A stretch of DNA of 55,493 nucleotides from an uncultured Lachnospiraceae bacterium (GTDB lineage: Bacteria; Bacillota; Clostridia; Lachnospirales; Lachnospiraceae), in contig CARQVR010000017.1 in assembly GCA_949051815.1 (NCBI GenBank), positions 1-55,493 of the forward strand. Direction: 5' to 3'. Positions within the stretch are counted from its first letter, which is position 1, and every line of letters starts with the position of its first letter. The position numbers and the translations under genes are program-made. Positions 31,607 to 42,200 of the stretch are shown here, in pieces. Below the pieces are notes generated by a model. That model worked only from the letters and a program-made list of their open reading frames with translations. It did not search any database and was not told the origin of the DNA.

Positions 31607-34600
31607 ATGGGAAACGTCAGACGAATTTATGTGGAAAAGAAGGAGCCTTTTGCGGTGAAGGCCAGAGAACTCAAGGAAGAGATCGAAAGTTTTCTGGGCA
31701 TAAAGAGTGTGGAGCAGGTGCGGGTTTTCATCCGGTACGATGTGGAGAATATTTCCGACGAGGTTTTTGAGAGAGCCTGCCTCACCATATTTTCGGAACC
31801 GCCGGTGGATATTTTATACCGGGAGCAGATTGAGATCCCGGAAAACGGGCGTGTCTTCTCCGTTGAGTTTCTGCCGGGGCAGTTTGACCAGAGGGCGGAC
31901 TCCGCTGTGCAGTGCGTACAGTTTTTAAAAGAGGACGAGGAACCGATCATCCGGACGGCTGTGACTTATTTGGTCAATGGGTCCGTGACGGACGATGAGC
32001 TTGACCGGATTAAGGCGTACTGTATCAATCCCGTGGACTCGAGAGAGACCGGTATGGTGAAGCCGGAGACGCTGGCGGCTGTCTACGAGGAGCCTGCGGA
32101 TGTGGCTGTGCTGGAGAATCTTCCGGAGCGGGAGGATTTTGTGGATATGCCGCAGGCGGAACTGAAAGAGCTGTATGAGTCCCTTGGTCTTGCCATGACG
32201 TTCAAGGATTTTCTGCATATTCAGAATTATTTTGCGAAGGAGGAGAAGCGGAATCCTACCATGACGGAAATCCGTGTGCTTGATACTTACTGGTCCGATC
32301 ACTGCCGCCATACAACCTTTTCCACGGAGCTTAAGAATGTGAGCTTCGGAGAGGGAAGATACCGGGAGCCGATGGAGGAGACTTATCAGGATTACCTGAA
32401 AGTGAGAGAAGAGATATTTAAGGGCAGGGAGGATAAGTTTGTCTGTCTGATGGATCTGGCCCTGATGGCGATGCGGAAGTTAAAGAAGGACGGGAAACTG
32501 GACGATATGGAGGAGTCCGATGAGATCAATGCCTGTTCCGTGGTGGTGCCGGTGGAGATGGATTACGGCGACGGCCCGGTGACGGAGGAGTGGCTTGTCT
32601 TTTTCAAGAACGAGACGCACAACCATCCCACGGAGATCGAGCCTTTCGGCGGTGCGGCCACGTGCCTTGGCGGCGCGATCCGAGATCCCCTTTCGGGCAG
32701 AGGCTATGTCTATCAGGCGATGCGCGTGACAGGTGCGGCGGATCCTACGGTGCCTGTGGCGGACACACTAAAGGGAAAGCTGCCCCAGAAAAAGCTGGTG
32801 CGGGGCGCGGCTAACGGTTATTCTTCCTACGGAAACCAGATCGGTTTAGCGACCGGACTGGTCAAGGAGATCTATCACCCCGATTATGTGGCGAAACGGA
32901 TGGAGATCGGCGCGGTGATGGGAGCGGCGCCGAGAAAGAATGTAATCCGGGAAAATTCTGATCCGGATGATGTGATTATTCTTCTGGGCGGCAGAACCGG
33001 GCGCGACGGCTGCGGCGGCGCTACGGGTTCTTCTAAAGTGCATACGGAGAAGTCCATTGATACATGCGGTGCGGAGGTGCAGAAAGGAAACGCGCCCACA
33101 GAGCGAAAAATCCAGAGATTGTTCCGGCGTGGGGAAGTGAGCCGGCTGATTAAGAAATGTAACGATTTCGGCGCGGGCGGTGTGTCTGTGGCCATTGGTG
33201 AGTTGGCGGACGGTCTTATTGTAGATCTGGACAAGGTGCCGAAAAAGTATGCGGGTCTGGACGGGACAGAGCTTGCGATCTCGGAATCCCAGGAGCGCAT
33301 GGCAGTCGTCGTATCGCCCGCCGACGTGGACACGTTCCTCGAATATGCGGCGCAGGAGAATCTGGAGGCGGTGCCGGTGGCGGTAGTTACTGAGGAACCC
33401 CGTCTGGTGTTAAAATGGCGCGGGAAGAAAATCGTGGATCTGTCCAGAGCCTTTCTGGATACCAACGGCGCCCATCAGGAGACGGACGTCTATGTGGAGA
33501 TTCCGGACGAGAAAGAAAATTATCTGAAAAAGATCGCGACGCCCGCGGTGGCGGAGGCGCTTGCCCGCAAGGATGTAAGAGCGGCGTGGCTTTCGCTTCT
33601 TGGTGATCTGAATGTCTGCTCCCAGAAGGGGCTTGTGGAAATGTTTGACGCGTCCATCGGCGCAGGCAGTGTGTATATGCCGTATGGCGGTAAGTACCAG
33701 CTTACAGAGACGCAGGCTATGGTGGCCAAACTCCCTGTACTTTCGGGAAAGACGGATGTGGTGACCATGATGAGCTGCGGGTTTGATCCATACCTGTCAA
33801 GCTGGAGCCCGTATCACGGTGCGGTTTACGCGGTGACCGAGTCCATGGCGAAGATTGTGGCCAACGGCGGAGATTACCGGACGATCCGCTTTACCTTCCA
33901 GGAGTATTTCAGGCGCATGAGCGGGGAGCCGTCCCGCTGGAGCCAGCCCTTTGCGGCGCTTCTTGGCGCCTATGACGCACAGATGAAGTACGGCCTGCCA
34001 TCCATCGGCGGGAAGGATTCCATGTCCGGCACCTTCAACGATATCGACGTGCCGCCTACGCTGGTGTCCTTTGCAGTCAATGTGAATAAGAGCGGGAATA
34101 TTGTCACACCTGAGTTAAAATATCCGGGGGATCGCCTCGTGCGGTTCCGCATCCCGCGTGATGCCTATGATCTGCCGGTTTACGACGAGGTTATGACACT
34201 TTATGACAAGATAATGACATTAATGTCAGAGTATACTGACACAGAAGTCATAAATGGAATGCCGGTTAAGTTCAGGAAGAGAAAAATCGTGGCGGCCTAT
34301 GCGCTTGATGCAAAGGGCGTGGCAGCGGCCGTAAGCAAGATGGCTTTTGGAAACGGGCTTGGCGTGGCGGTGGATTCCTCCTATAAGACGGAGTACCTGT
34401 TTGACAACGGTCTTGGCGATATCGTGGCGGAGATGCCGGCAAAAGAAGTACACCACCTGAAAGCACTGGGGATTTCCTATGAGGAGATCGGTACCGTGAC
34501 GGCGGACGGCGCGTTCACCTACGGTTCCATGAAGATTGACGGAGCCGAGGCGGTGCAGGTATGGCGCGAAAAGCTCAACAAGGTATTTCCCTATACGGCC

Positions 34601-35473
34601 GGAAAGGACAAGAGTCCGGTGGCATCAGAGGTGTACCGGGCGGACAGCATCTATGTGTGCAAACATAAAGTGGCGAAGCCCACGGTATTTATACCGGTAT
34701 TCCCGGGGACGAACTGTGAGTACGACAGCGCGCAGGCTTTTGAGAGGGCCGGAGCGGAGACCGTCGTAAAGGTGTTTAAGAACCGGAACGCGGCGGATAT
34801 CAGAGAGAGCGTGGAGGCCTTTGAGAAGGCCATCGGGCAGGCGCAGATCATTATGTTCCCCGGCGGTTTTTCCGCGGGCGACGAGCCGGACGGTTCCGCC
34901 AAGTTCTTCGCCACCGCTTTCCAGAACGAGAAGATGAAAGAAGCGGTGATGAAGCTTTTGAACGAGAGGGACGGACTTGCGCTGGGAATCTGTAACGGTT
35001 TTCAGGCGCTGATCAAGCTGGGGCTTGTGCCTTACGGTGAGATTCGCGGGCAGGAATCGGACTCTCCGACACTGACCTTCAACACGGTGAACCGGCATAT
35101 TTCCAAGATGGTTTATTTGAAAGTGGTTTCCAGCAAGTCTCCATGGCTTGCCGGAGCAGAACCCGGTCAGACTTATGCAAACCCTGCTTCCCACGGCGAA
35201 GGACGGTTTGTGGCGCCGAAGGAGTGGATTGACAGGCTGTTTGCCAACGGGCAGGTGGCTACCCAGTATGCGGATGCGGACGGCAGTGTGTCCATGGACG
35301 AGGAGTGGAACATCAACGGTTCCTATGCGTCGATTGAGGGCATCACCTCTCCGGACGGACGTATTCTGGGCAAGATGGCGCATTCGGAGAGAATAGGCGA
35401 CTGTGTGGCGGTGAATATTTTCGGCGATCAGGATATGAAGATATTTGAGAGCGGCGTGGGGTATTTCAGGTAG
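31607..35473 (+). CDS. purL: Phosphoribosylformylglycinamidine synthase, single-chain form
   Basis: 1288 residues. ATG 31607 follows GGAGGAG; an in-frame ATG at 31565 lacks this. The enzyme makes FGAM from FGAR, ATP and glutamine in purine synthesis. This is the large form that joins the PurS-like, PurL and PurQ parts in one chain. The synthase part carries TYWSDHCRHTTF and NETHNHPTEIEPFGGAATC; the glutaminase part has PVFPGTNCEYDSA and the nucleophile C1129 in LGICNGFQ, with the ASHGEGRF loop near the end. Other pur genes are not in the window, so the gene stands apart from a pur operon here. No purine riboswitch fold was seen in the 100-base leader. Confidence 0.96.
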   Translation: MGNVRRIYVEKKEPFAVKARELKEEIESFLGIKSVEQVRVFIRYDVENISDEVFERACLTIFSEPPVDILYREQIEIPENGRVFSVEFLPGQFDQRADSAVQCVQFLKEDEEPIIRTAVTYLVNGSVTDDELDRIKAYCINPVDSRETGMVKPETLAAVYEEPADVAVLENLPEREDFVDMPQAELKELYESLGLAMTFKDFLHIQNYFAKEEKRNPTMTEIRVLDTYWSDHCRHTTFSTELKNVSFGEGRYREPMEETYQDYLKVREEIFKGREDKFVCLMDLALMAMRKLKKDGKLDDMEESDEINACSVVVPVEMDYGDGPVTEEWLVFFKNETHNHPTEIEPFGGAATCLGGAIRDPLSGRGYVYQAMRVTGAADPTVPVADTLKGKLPQKKLVRGAANGYSSYGNQIGLATGLVKEIYHPDYVAKRMEIGAVMGAAPRKNVIRENSDPDDVIILLGGRTGRDGCGGATGSSKVHTEKSIDTCGAEVQKGNAPTERKIQRLFRRGEVSRLIKKCNDFGAGGVSVAIGELADGLIVDLDKVPKKYAGLDGTELAISESQERMAVVVSPADVDTFLEYAAQENLEAVPVAVVTEEPRLVLKWRGKKIVDLSRAFLDTNGAHQETDVYVEIPDEKENYLKKIATPAVAEALARKDVRAAWLSLLGDLNVCSQKGLVEMFDASIGAGSVYMPYGGKYQLTETQAMVAKLPVLSGKTDVVTMMSCGFDPYLSSWSPYHGAVYAVTESMAKIVANGGDYRTIRFTFQEYFRRMSGEPSRWSQPFAALLGAYDAQMKYGLPSIGGKDSMSGTFNDIDVPPTLVSFAVNVNKSGNIVTPELKYPGDRLVRFRIPRDAYDLPVYDEVMTLYDKIMTLMSEYTDTEVINGMPVKFRKRKIVAAYALDAKGVAAAVSKMAFGNGLGVAVDSSYKTEYLFDNGLGDIVAEMPAKEVHHLKALGISYEEIGTVTADGAFTYGSMKIDGAEAVQVWREKLNKVFPYTAGKDKSPVASEVYRADSIYVCKHKVAKPTVFIPVFPGTNCEYDSAQAFERAGAETVVKVFKNRNAADIRESVEAFEKAIGQAQIIMFPGGFSAGDEPDGSAKFFATAFQNEKMKEAVMKLLNERDGLALGICNGFQALIKLGLVPYGEIRGQESDSPTLTFNTVNRHISKMVYLKVVSSKSPWLAGAEPGQTYANPASHGEGRFVAPKEWIDRLFANGQVATQYADADGSVSMDEEWNINGSYASIEGITSPDGRILGKMAHSERIGDCVAVNIFGDQDMKIFESGVGYFR

Positions 35474-35502
35474 AAGCCTGCGAGCGCGGAGGAGAAGAGA
35501 AA

Positions 35503-35946
35503 ATAGTTATCAGAGAATACAGACAGTCTGACTGTGAAAAACTGGCCGATTTATTTTACGACACCGTCCATACAGTCAATGCGAAGGATTACACAAAAGA
35601 GCAGTTATCCGTATGGGCAACAGGCAGCGTGGATTTACAAAAATGGAACCGTTCGTTTTCGGAACACTACAGCCTGGTTGCGGTTGAGGGCGGCGGGATA
35701 GCCGGGTTTGGCGATATAGATCAAACAGGCTATCTCGACAGGCTGTATGTGCACAAAGACTATCAAAGAAAAGGCATAGCGACAGCGATCTGCGACGGAT
35801 TAGAGCGGACGGTTCAGGGGAAAATCACGACCCACGCGTCCATTACGGCAAGACCTTTCTTCGAAAAGAGGGGGTATACCGTGATCAAAGAACAGTGTGT
35901 GGAGCGGCAGGGAATTGTTCTTGTGAATTTTGTTATGGAGAAATAA
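35503..35946 (+). CDS. GNAT-family N-acetyltransferase with ATA in place of a start codon
   Basis: About 147 residues. The full N-terminus of the family (VIREYRQSDCEKLADLFYDT) is coded from 35506, but no ATG, GTG or TTG stands before it. The codon at the expected place, 35503, is ATA, 8 bases after a strong GGAGGAG (35488-35494). The first ordinary start in frame, GTG 35629, has no RBS and would remove the first beta-alpha unit. The acetyl-CoA loop is DRLYVHKDYQRKGIATAI (Q/R-x-x-G-I/V-A at about 87-92). The gene lies 29 bases after purL and may be cotranscribed. Either ATA is used weakly, or an ATG has mutated and the gene is nearly silent. The substrate is unknown. Confidence 0.7.
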   Translation: MVIREYRQSDCEKLADLFYDTVHTVNAKDYTKEQLSVWATGSVDLQKWNRSFSEHYSLVAVEGGGIAGFGDIDQTGYLDRLYVHKDYQRKGIATAICDGLERTVQGKITTHASITARPFFEKRGYTVIKEQCVERQGIVLVNFVMEK

Positions 35947-35988
35947 AATTAAAAGAATATAAGCCTTATTTTGTGGAAGGTGAAGTGT

Positions 35989-37314
35989 ATGGGTGCATTG
36001 CAAATTAAAAATTTCGGACCAATATATAATCTTAAGATTGACGCAGATAAGAATATTAATATGATAATTGGTCCGCAGGCATCAGGAAAAAGTACAATTG
36101 GGAAAGTGTTGTTTTTTTGTAAAAAGATAAGAGACTATTATGTTGATTTTATTTTGCAGGATACGTTCTTTTTGCAAACACATCCAAACGAATTGTATAT
36201 TAATTTTTTAAAATATATCCGCAGAAATTTTATGGGGTGTTTTGGAACGACAACACATATGTCTCCGTTTGAAATATCTTATTCATATCAGAGTGGACAA
36301 TCAGTAACGATCAGTTTAAAGGAAAGATATGCTTTCTTTAAATTTTCCTATGGACTGGAAAGAGAAATACGTGCTTCGCTTATTGATGCATATAATATTT
36401 ATAGAGAGAACCAGTCGCAGGCAAATATAAGTTTTGTGACCAGCTTTAATAATAAACTTTATTTAAAAAACGAGATAAAAGTTCATTTTACGGATTTGGC
36501 AAACAAAATATTTGGATCTGATGAAGATATTATATATATCCCTGCTGGGAGAAGCCTTTTGTCAGTGTTGTCAGATCAATTGGACATGATTGATATTTCA
36601 ACGCTTGACTTGTCAATGAAAGAATTTATAGAAAGAATAAGAATAACCCGAACACGTTTCGGAACGAAACTGGACAGTGTGGTAAGTGATTATCTGAAAA
36701 CCGTACAGGGACAGATAAAGAATATGGATATTGATATAGCAAAAGAGCTGATTAAATATATTTTGAAAGCTGATTATGTGAATGATACGGATGGAGAAAA
36801 GTTGTATTTTGATGATACGCACTGGGTTAAATTGATTTATGGATCTTCCGGGCAGCAGGAGTCTTTGTGGATATTGCTTTTATTGTTTGTTATTATTCTT
36901 GAAAAGAAAAAAGCGTATGTTGTCCTGGAAGAGCCGGAGGCGCATCTCTATCCGGAAGCACAGAGACATATGGTTGAATTTATAGCATTAACGATGAATT
37001 CCAGTAACAGTAAATTTTTAGTTACAACTCACAGTCCTTATATTTTATCTTCGGCAAATTTGCTGATACAATCCGGAATGGTTGAAAACAACGCCGTGGT
37101 TAAGAATGAAGAGGCGATTATAAAAAAACAGCTCAGAATTTTACCACAAAGGATTTCGGCATATAAAATTGATGATGAAAGCAATGATATTTTGAAGGAT
37201 ATCATAGATAAATCTTCCGGATTGATAGAGTCAATAGAAATTGATTCTATTTCTGAAAAAATTAACGAAGAAGCTGAAAGATTAGACTTACTGGAGATAA
37301 AATATGATTTGTGA
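35989..37314 (+). CDS. AAA/ABC-type ATPase of a putative two-gene defence module
   Basis: 441 residues. ATG 35989 follows GGAAGGTG by 7-8 bases; a TTG at 35971 is less likely. The N-terminus LQIKNFGPIYNLKI with Walker A GPQASGKST (28-36), the signature-like YGSSGQQES (about 285-293), Walker B VVLEEPEAHLYPEAQ (about 311-325) and the TTHSPYIL switch (about 346-353) place it in the OLD/RecF-like AAA_15/AAA_21 group common in defence systems. No Toprim domain follows; the C-terminal tail of about 85 residues is helical. The next gene, a probable nuclease, overlaps by 11 bases. The coding region is clearly AT-rich against purL and carA, suggesting recent acquisition. Confidence 0.8.
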   Translation: MGALQIKNFGPIYNLKIDADKNINMIIGPQASGKSTIGKVLFFCKKIRDYYVDFILQDTFFLQTHPNELYINFLKYIRRNFMGCFGTTTHMSPFEISYSYQSGQSVTISLKERYAFFKFSYGLEREIRASLIDAYNIYRENQSQANISFVTSFNNKLYLKNEIKVHFTDLANKIFGSDEDIIYIPAGRSLLSVLSDQLDMIDISTLDLSMKEFIERIRITRTRFGTKLDSVVSDYLKTVQGQIKNMDIDIAKELIKYILKADYVNDTDGEKLYFDDTHWVKLIYGSSGQQESLWILLLLFVIILEKKKAYVVLEEPEAHLYPEAQRHMVEFIALTMNSSNSKFLVTTHSPYILSSANLLIQSGMVENNAVVKNEEAIIKKQLRILPQRISAYKIDDESNDILKDIIDKSSGLIESIEIDSISEKINEEAERLDLLEIKYDL

Positions 37315-37798
37315 TAAATTATATGAATGTTGTGAAAATGACGGGTTTACATGTGAAAATAAAGGAAGATGTATCGTTTACAACGATTTTAGAAAGAATG
37401 CGGTCTGCGAAGAAAAGAAAAAAAGATATAATATTGTAAATGATAAAAATTGCAGGATTGCTTTGTTTCATGTAGATGGCGGTATGATTTATGGAGAAGC
37501 AAATGAGCACAAATGCGATTTTATGTATATTATTTATGATTCGGATAATCCAACAGCAGTTTTTGTTGAACTGAAAGGAAGCGATATATCTCATGCAGTT
37601 CAACAGTTAAAAGAAACGATTAGCAGATATGGAACGGGGCTTAAAAGGAGGATATGTGCGAGAATTGTTTGCAGTTCTGTTCCACGTTTGCATAATGATC
37701 CGATTGTTAAAAACTTGAAAAAGGAATTAATGAAACACTATAATGGAAATTTGATTATTTTTGAGAAAAATAGGGACGAGAATTATTCCGATATTTAG
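37304..37798 (+). CDS. Probable PD-(D/E)XK-fold nuclease partner of the ATPase
   Basis: 164 residues, overlapping the ATPase gene by 11 bases, so translation is coupled. The motif CDFMYIIYDSDNPTAVFVEL-KG gives D72, E89 and K91, the D-x16-ExK pattern of restriction-endonuclease-fold enzymes, followed by a helix with Q (ISHAVQQLKETI), as usual in this fold. The N-terminus is rich in cysteine (C3, C9, C10, C17, C23, C35) and may hold a metal. I know no named family for it. With the upstream ATPase it resembles ATPase-nuclease defence pairs such as Septu or Gabija in logic, but the domain make-up differs. Function is inferred. Confidence 0.65.
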   Translation: MICDKLYECCENDGFTCENKGRCIVYNDFRKNAVCEEKKKRYNIVNDKNCRIALFHVDGGMIYGEANEHKCDFMYIIYDSDNPTAVFVELKGSDISHAVQQLKETISRYGTGLKRRICARIVCSSVPRLHNDPIVKNLKKELMKHYNGNLIIFEKNRDENYSDI

Positions 37799-37873
37799 TG
37801 TGGCTGACAAGAAAATTGCCGACGGGAAGGTTAGAATAAAAAAATTTCCTGATGAGTTTCCTCCGTTTCGCAG

Positions 37874-37902
37874 TTGATGCCGCATCCCTCCTGTGCTATA
37901 AT
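37874..37902 (+). promoter_or_regulatory. Promoter of carA
   Basis: TTGATG (37874-37879), a 17-base spacer and TATAAT (37897-37902) with TGC before it as extended -10. No PyrR-type attenuator is evident in the leader of about 65 bases. Confidence 0.8.
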
Positions 37903-37973
37903 TAGGCGATTATAGATTTAGGACAGTAAAAAGCCGGATGATTGGATGAAGGGAACAGGCACGGAGGACTAGG

Positions 37974-39170
37974 ATGAAATCATTTTTAATACTGGAAGAC
38001 GGCACTGTGTTTGAGGGGACACACATAGGGGCGAGGAAGGAGATCGTCAGCGAGATTGTTTTTAACACTTCCATGGCGGGGTATCTGGAAGTGCTGACAG
38101 ATCCGTCCTACGCGGGGCAGGCAGTGTGCATGACATATCCGCTGATTGGCAATTACGGGATATGCCGGGACGATATGGAGTCAAAGAGGCCCTGGCCGGA
38201 CGGTTTTATTGTGCGGGAGCTTTCGAGGATTCCCAGCAATTTCAGATGTGATATGACAATTCAACAATTCTTAGAGGACAATGGTGTGCCGGGTATCGCC
38301 GGAATCGACACCAGAGCCCTTACCAGAATCCTTCGGGAGAAGGGTACCATGAACGGTATGATCACTACCGACAACGACTATAATCTGGACGAAATCATTC
38401 CCAAGTTAAAAGCATATACGACAGGTAAGGTAGTGGAGCGGGTAAGCTGCGCGGAGAAATATATGCTGCCCGGAACAAAAGAGCTTACGGAGAACGGGCC
38501 GCTTTCCGGCAGTTCTTCCTTTAGGAGGGAAGACTTTGAGGCGGGTATACGGGAAAAGAAGCCCAGTCTTGTACGCTGCTTAAGCGGTGCAGGCCTGCGG
38601 GTGGCGCTTCTTGACCTGGGGGCTAAGGACAACATTGCAGGATCGCTGGCGGCAAGGGGCTGTGACGTGACCGTTTACCCAGCGCAGACTGTGGCGGCGG
38701 AAATCCTTGCGGATGCGCCGGACGGCATTATGCTCAGCAACGGCCCGGGCGATCCGAAGGAGTGTGTCACTATTATAGAAGAAATCCGAAAGCTCTATGC
38801 GTCCGACACACCGATTTTTGCGATCTGTCTCGGGCATCAGCTCATGGCGCTTGCCACGGGAGCGGACACTTTCAAGATGAAATACGGGCATCGGGGCGGC
38901 AATCATCCGGTGAAGGATCTGGAGACCGGCAGGGTTTACATTTCCTCCCAGAATCACGGTTATGTGGTAGATACGGACAAGCTTGATCCGCGGGTGGCGG
39001 TTCCGGCCTTTATCAATGTGAACGACGGTACAAACGAGGGCCTTTCCTATACGGGAAAGAACATTTTTACGGTGCAGTTTCACCCGGAGGCGTGTCCGGG
39101 ACCGCAGGATTCCTCGTATCTGTTTGACCGGTTTATAGAAATGATCAAGACGAAAAGTAACTCTAAGTAA
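37974..39170 (+). CDS. carA: Carbamoyl-phosphate synthase small (glutaminase) subunit
   Basis: 398 residues, GGAGG upstream of the ATG. The N-terminal half is the CPSase small-chain domain (FLILEDGTVFEGTHIGA, YAGQAVCMTYPLIGNYGI). The C-terminal half is a class I glutamine amidotransferase with nucleophile Cys in FAICLGHQLMA and the His/Glu pair in VQFHPEACPGP. It releases ammonia from glutamine and passes it to CarB for carbamoyl phosphate in arginine and pyrimidine synthesis. The stop codon lies inside the left arm of a hairpin that separates it from carB by 91 bases. Confidence 0.97.
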   Translation: MKSFLILEDGTVFEGTHIGARKEIVSEIVFNTSMAGYLEVLTDPSYAGQAVCMTYPLIGNYGICRDDMESKRPWPDGFIVRELSRIPSNFRCDMTIQQFLEDNGVPGIAGIDTRALTRILREKGTMNGMITTDNDYNLDEIIPKLKAYTTGKVVERVSCAEKYMLPGTKELTENGPLSGSSSFRREDFEAGIREKKPSLVRCLSGAGLRVALLDLGAKDNIAGSLAARGCDVTVYPAQTVAAEILADAPDGIMLSNGPGDPKECVTIIEEIRKLYASDTPIFAICLGHQLMALATGADTFKMKYGHRGGNHPVKDLETGRVYISSQNHGYVVDTDKLDPRVAVPAFINVNDGTNEGLSYTGKNIFTVQFHPEACPGPQDSSYLFDRFIEMIKTKSNSK

Positions 39171-39196
39171 GCAGAGTATGCTTACTAAGAGTTACT
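39156..39196 (+). other. Inverted repeat spanning the carA stop codon
   Basis: 18-base arms (39156-39173 and 39179-39196) match at 17 positions around GAGTA and are followed by ATGTTTTG. It could act as a weak terminator or as an mRNA processing or stability hairpin between carA and carB. The carA TAA (39168-39170) is inside the left arm. Confidence 0.75.
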
Positions 39197-39208
39197 ATGT
39201 TTTGTCTG

Positions 39209-39236
39209 GAAGAATGCTGCTTGCGCATCATTCTTC
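39209..39236 (+). other. Second hairpin between carA and carB
   Basis: GAAGAATG (39209-39216) pairs perfectly with CATTCTTC (39229-39236). It resembles the GAGAATGCC/GGCATTCTC hairpin at 13451-13476 and likewise follows a larger stem. Confidence 0.65.
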
Positions 39237-39261
39237 GGGGTTGAGAAATGGAGGAAATACA

Positions 39262-42200
39262 ATGCCAAAAAATCCAAACGTGAAAAGAGTGCTTGTCATC
39301 GGTTCCGGACCGATTGTGATCGGGCAGGCGGCGGAGTTTGACTATGCGGGAACGCAGGCGTGCCGCTCCTTAAAGGAGGAGGGCATGGAGGTCATTCTGG
39401 TCAACTCCAATCCGGCCACCATCATGACGGACGGCGATATCGCGGACAAGGTGTACATCGAGCCGTTGACGGTTAAGGTGTTAGAGCAGATTATTATAAA
39501 GGAAAAGCCGGACTCTCTGCTTCCCAATATGGGCGGTCAGGCGGGCTTAAACTTAGGTATGGAGCTGGATGAGTCGGGATTTCTTAAGGCTCACGGAGTG
39601 ACCCTTCTTGGCACCACGGCGAAAACCATCCGAAAGGCTGAGGATCGTCTGGAGTTTAAAGAGACCATGGAGAAGATCGGGGAGCCGTGCGCGCCCTCCC
39701 TTGTGGTGGAAAATATCGGGGACGGCGTGACGTTTGCGAACAAAATCGGCTACCCTGTAGTGCTCCGGCCGGCTTATACGCTTGGCGGCTCCGGCGGCGG
39801 TATCGCCCACAATCAGATTGAATTGGAAGAAATTCTGGCGAATGGTCTGCGCCTTTCACGTGTGGGACAGGTGCTGGTGGAGCGGTGTATCGCGGGCTGG
39901 AAGGAGATCGAGTATGAGGTCATGCGGGACGGCGCGGGCAACTGTATCACCGTCTGCAACATGGAAAATCTGGATCCGGTTGGCGTGCACACAGGCGACA
40001 GCATCGTGGTGGCGCCTTCCCAGACGCTGGGCGATAAGGAATACCAGATGCTTCGCAGTTCGGCTTTAAATATCATCAGCGAGTTGGAGATCACGGGCGG
40101 CTGTAACGTGCAGTTTGCCCTGCATCCGACCAGCTTTGAATACTGTGTGATCGAAGTAAATCCCCGTGTGAGCCGTTCCTCCGCGCTGGCGAGTAAGGCC
40201 ACGGGCTATCCGATTGCAAAGGTGGCGGCGAAGATCGCGCTGGGCTATACGCTGGACGAGATCAAGAACGCCATCACGGGAAAGACCTATGCCAGCTTCG
40301 AGCCGACGCTCGACTACTGCGTGGTGAAAATACCGAGACTGCCTTTCGATAAATTTATTACGGCAAAACGCACGCTGACGACGCAGATGAAGGCCACCGG
40401 CGAGGTGATGAGCATTGCCAACAATTTCGAGGGCGCGCTGATGAAGGCGATCCGTTCCTTAGAGCAGCATGTGGACTGCCTGCGTAGCTATGATTTCTCG
40501 GCGCTCTCCAAAGAGGAGCTTCTGGAGCGCATGGAGATTGTGGACGACCAGAGAATCTATATTATCGCGGAAGCGATCCGCAAAGGCGTGGACTATGACA
40601 CGATCCACAGGATCACCATGGTGGATCACTGGTTTATCGACAAGATTGCGATTCTCACGGAGATGGAGGAGCGGCTTTTAAAAGAGCCGCTGACGGTGGA
40701 GCTTCTGAAAGAGGCGAAACGGATCGAGTTTCCCGACAATGTGATTGCGAGACTGACCGGGAAAACCGAAGAAGAAATAAAGAACATGCGTTATGAAAAC
40801 GGCATTGTTGCCGCCTTCAAGATGGTAGACACCTGCGCGGCGGAGTTTGCGGCGAGCACGCCGTACTATTATTCCGTGTTCGGTTCCGAAACGGAGGTGG
40901 TGGAGAGCCATCCGAAAAAGAAAGTGCTCGTCTTAGGGTCAGGTCCTATCCGCATCGGGCAGGGCATCGAGTTTGACTACTGCTCCGTGCACGCCACCTG
41001 GGCGTTTGCGAAAGAAGGGTATGAGACCATTATCATCAACAACAACCCGGAGACGGTGAGCACTGACTTTGATATTGCGGACAAGCTCTACTTCGAGCCG
41101 CTGACACCGGAGGATGTGGAGAATATCGTCAATGTGGAGAAGCCGGACGGCGCGGTGGTGCAGTTTGGCGGACAGACGGCCATCAAGCTGACGGAGAGTC
41201 TGATGAAGATGGGCGTGCCGATTCTCGGCACAAAGGCGGAGGACGTGGACGCCGCAGAGGATCGGGAGCTTTTCGATAAAATTCTGGAAGAAACCGGGAT
41301 TCCGAGGGCGGCGGGCGGCACGGTCTACACCGCAGAGGAGGCCAAAGCCGTGGCCGACAGGCTCGGATATCCCGTGCTGGTGCGCCCCTCCTATGTGCTG
41401 GGCGGACAGGGAATGCAGATCGCACTGTCGGATCAGGAAATCGAGGAGTTTATGGCGGTGATCAACCGCTACGAGCAGGATCACCCCATTCTGGTGGATA
41501 AATATTTACAGGGTAAGGAGCTGGAGGTGGACGCCGTCTGCGACGGCACGGACATCCTGATTCCCGGCATTATGGAGCATATCGAGCGGACGGGCGTGCA
41601 CTCCGGCGACAGTATCTCCGTCTATCCCGCGCCCACGGTTAGCGATAAGGTGAAGGAAACCATTGCCGAGTATTCGAGACGACTGGCGAAGGCCCTTCAT
41701 GTGATCGGCCTGATCAATATTCAGTTTATCGCCATGGGGGACGAGGTGTATGTGATCGAGGTCAATCCCCGCTCTTCCCGCACCGTGCCTTATATCAGCA
41801 AAGTTACGGGCATTCCGATTGTGGATCTGGCCACGGAGGTGATTATCGGGAAAAAGATCAAAGATCTGGGGTATGAGCCGGGCTTACAGCCTGCGGCGGA
41901 CTATTTCGCCGTCAAAATGCCGGTGTTCTCCTTTGAGAAGATCCGTGGCGCGGAGATCAGTCTGGGGCCGGAAATGAAGTCCACCGGCGAGTGCCTTGGC
42001 ATTGCGAAGACCTTTAACGAGGCGCTTTACAAGGCGTTTCTCGGCGCGGGCGTGAGTCTGCCGAAGCATAAACAGATGATTATTACCGTGAAGGATGCGG
42101 ACAAGGGGGAGGCCATCGGGGTGGCGAGACGCTTTGAGAAGCTGGGTTATATCATCTATGCCACCAGAAGTACGGCGGCGGCCTTAAACGAGGCCGGGGT

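Noticed and set aside
35629..35946. GNAT gene starting at GTG 35629
   Set aside because: No RBS at that place, and it would remove the conserved first strand and helix that are coded intact upstream.
37799..37973. PyrR-type attenuator upstream of carA
   Set aside because: No anti-antiterminator motif or terminator hairpin was seen after the promoter.
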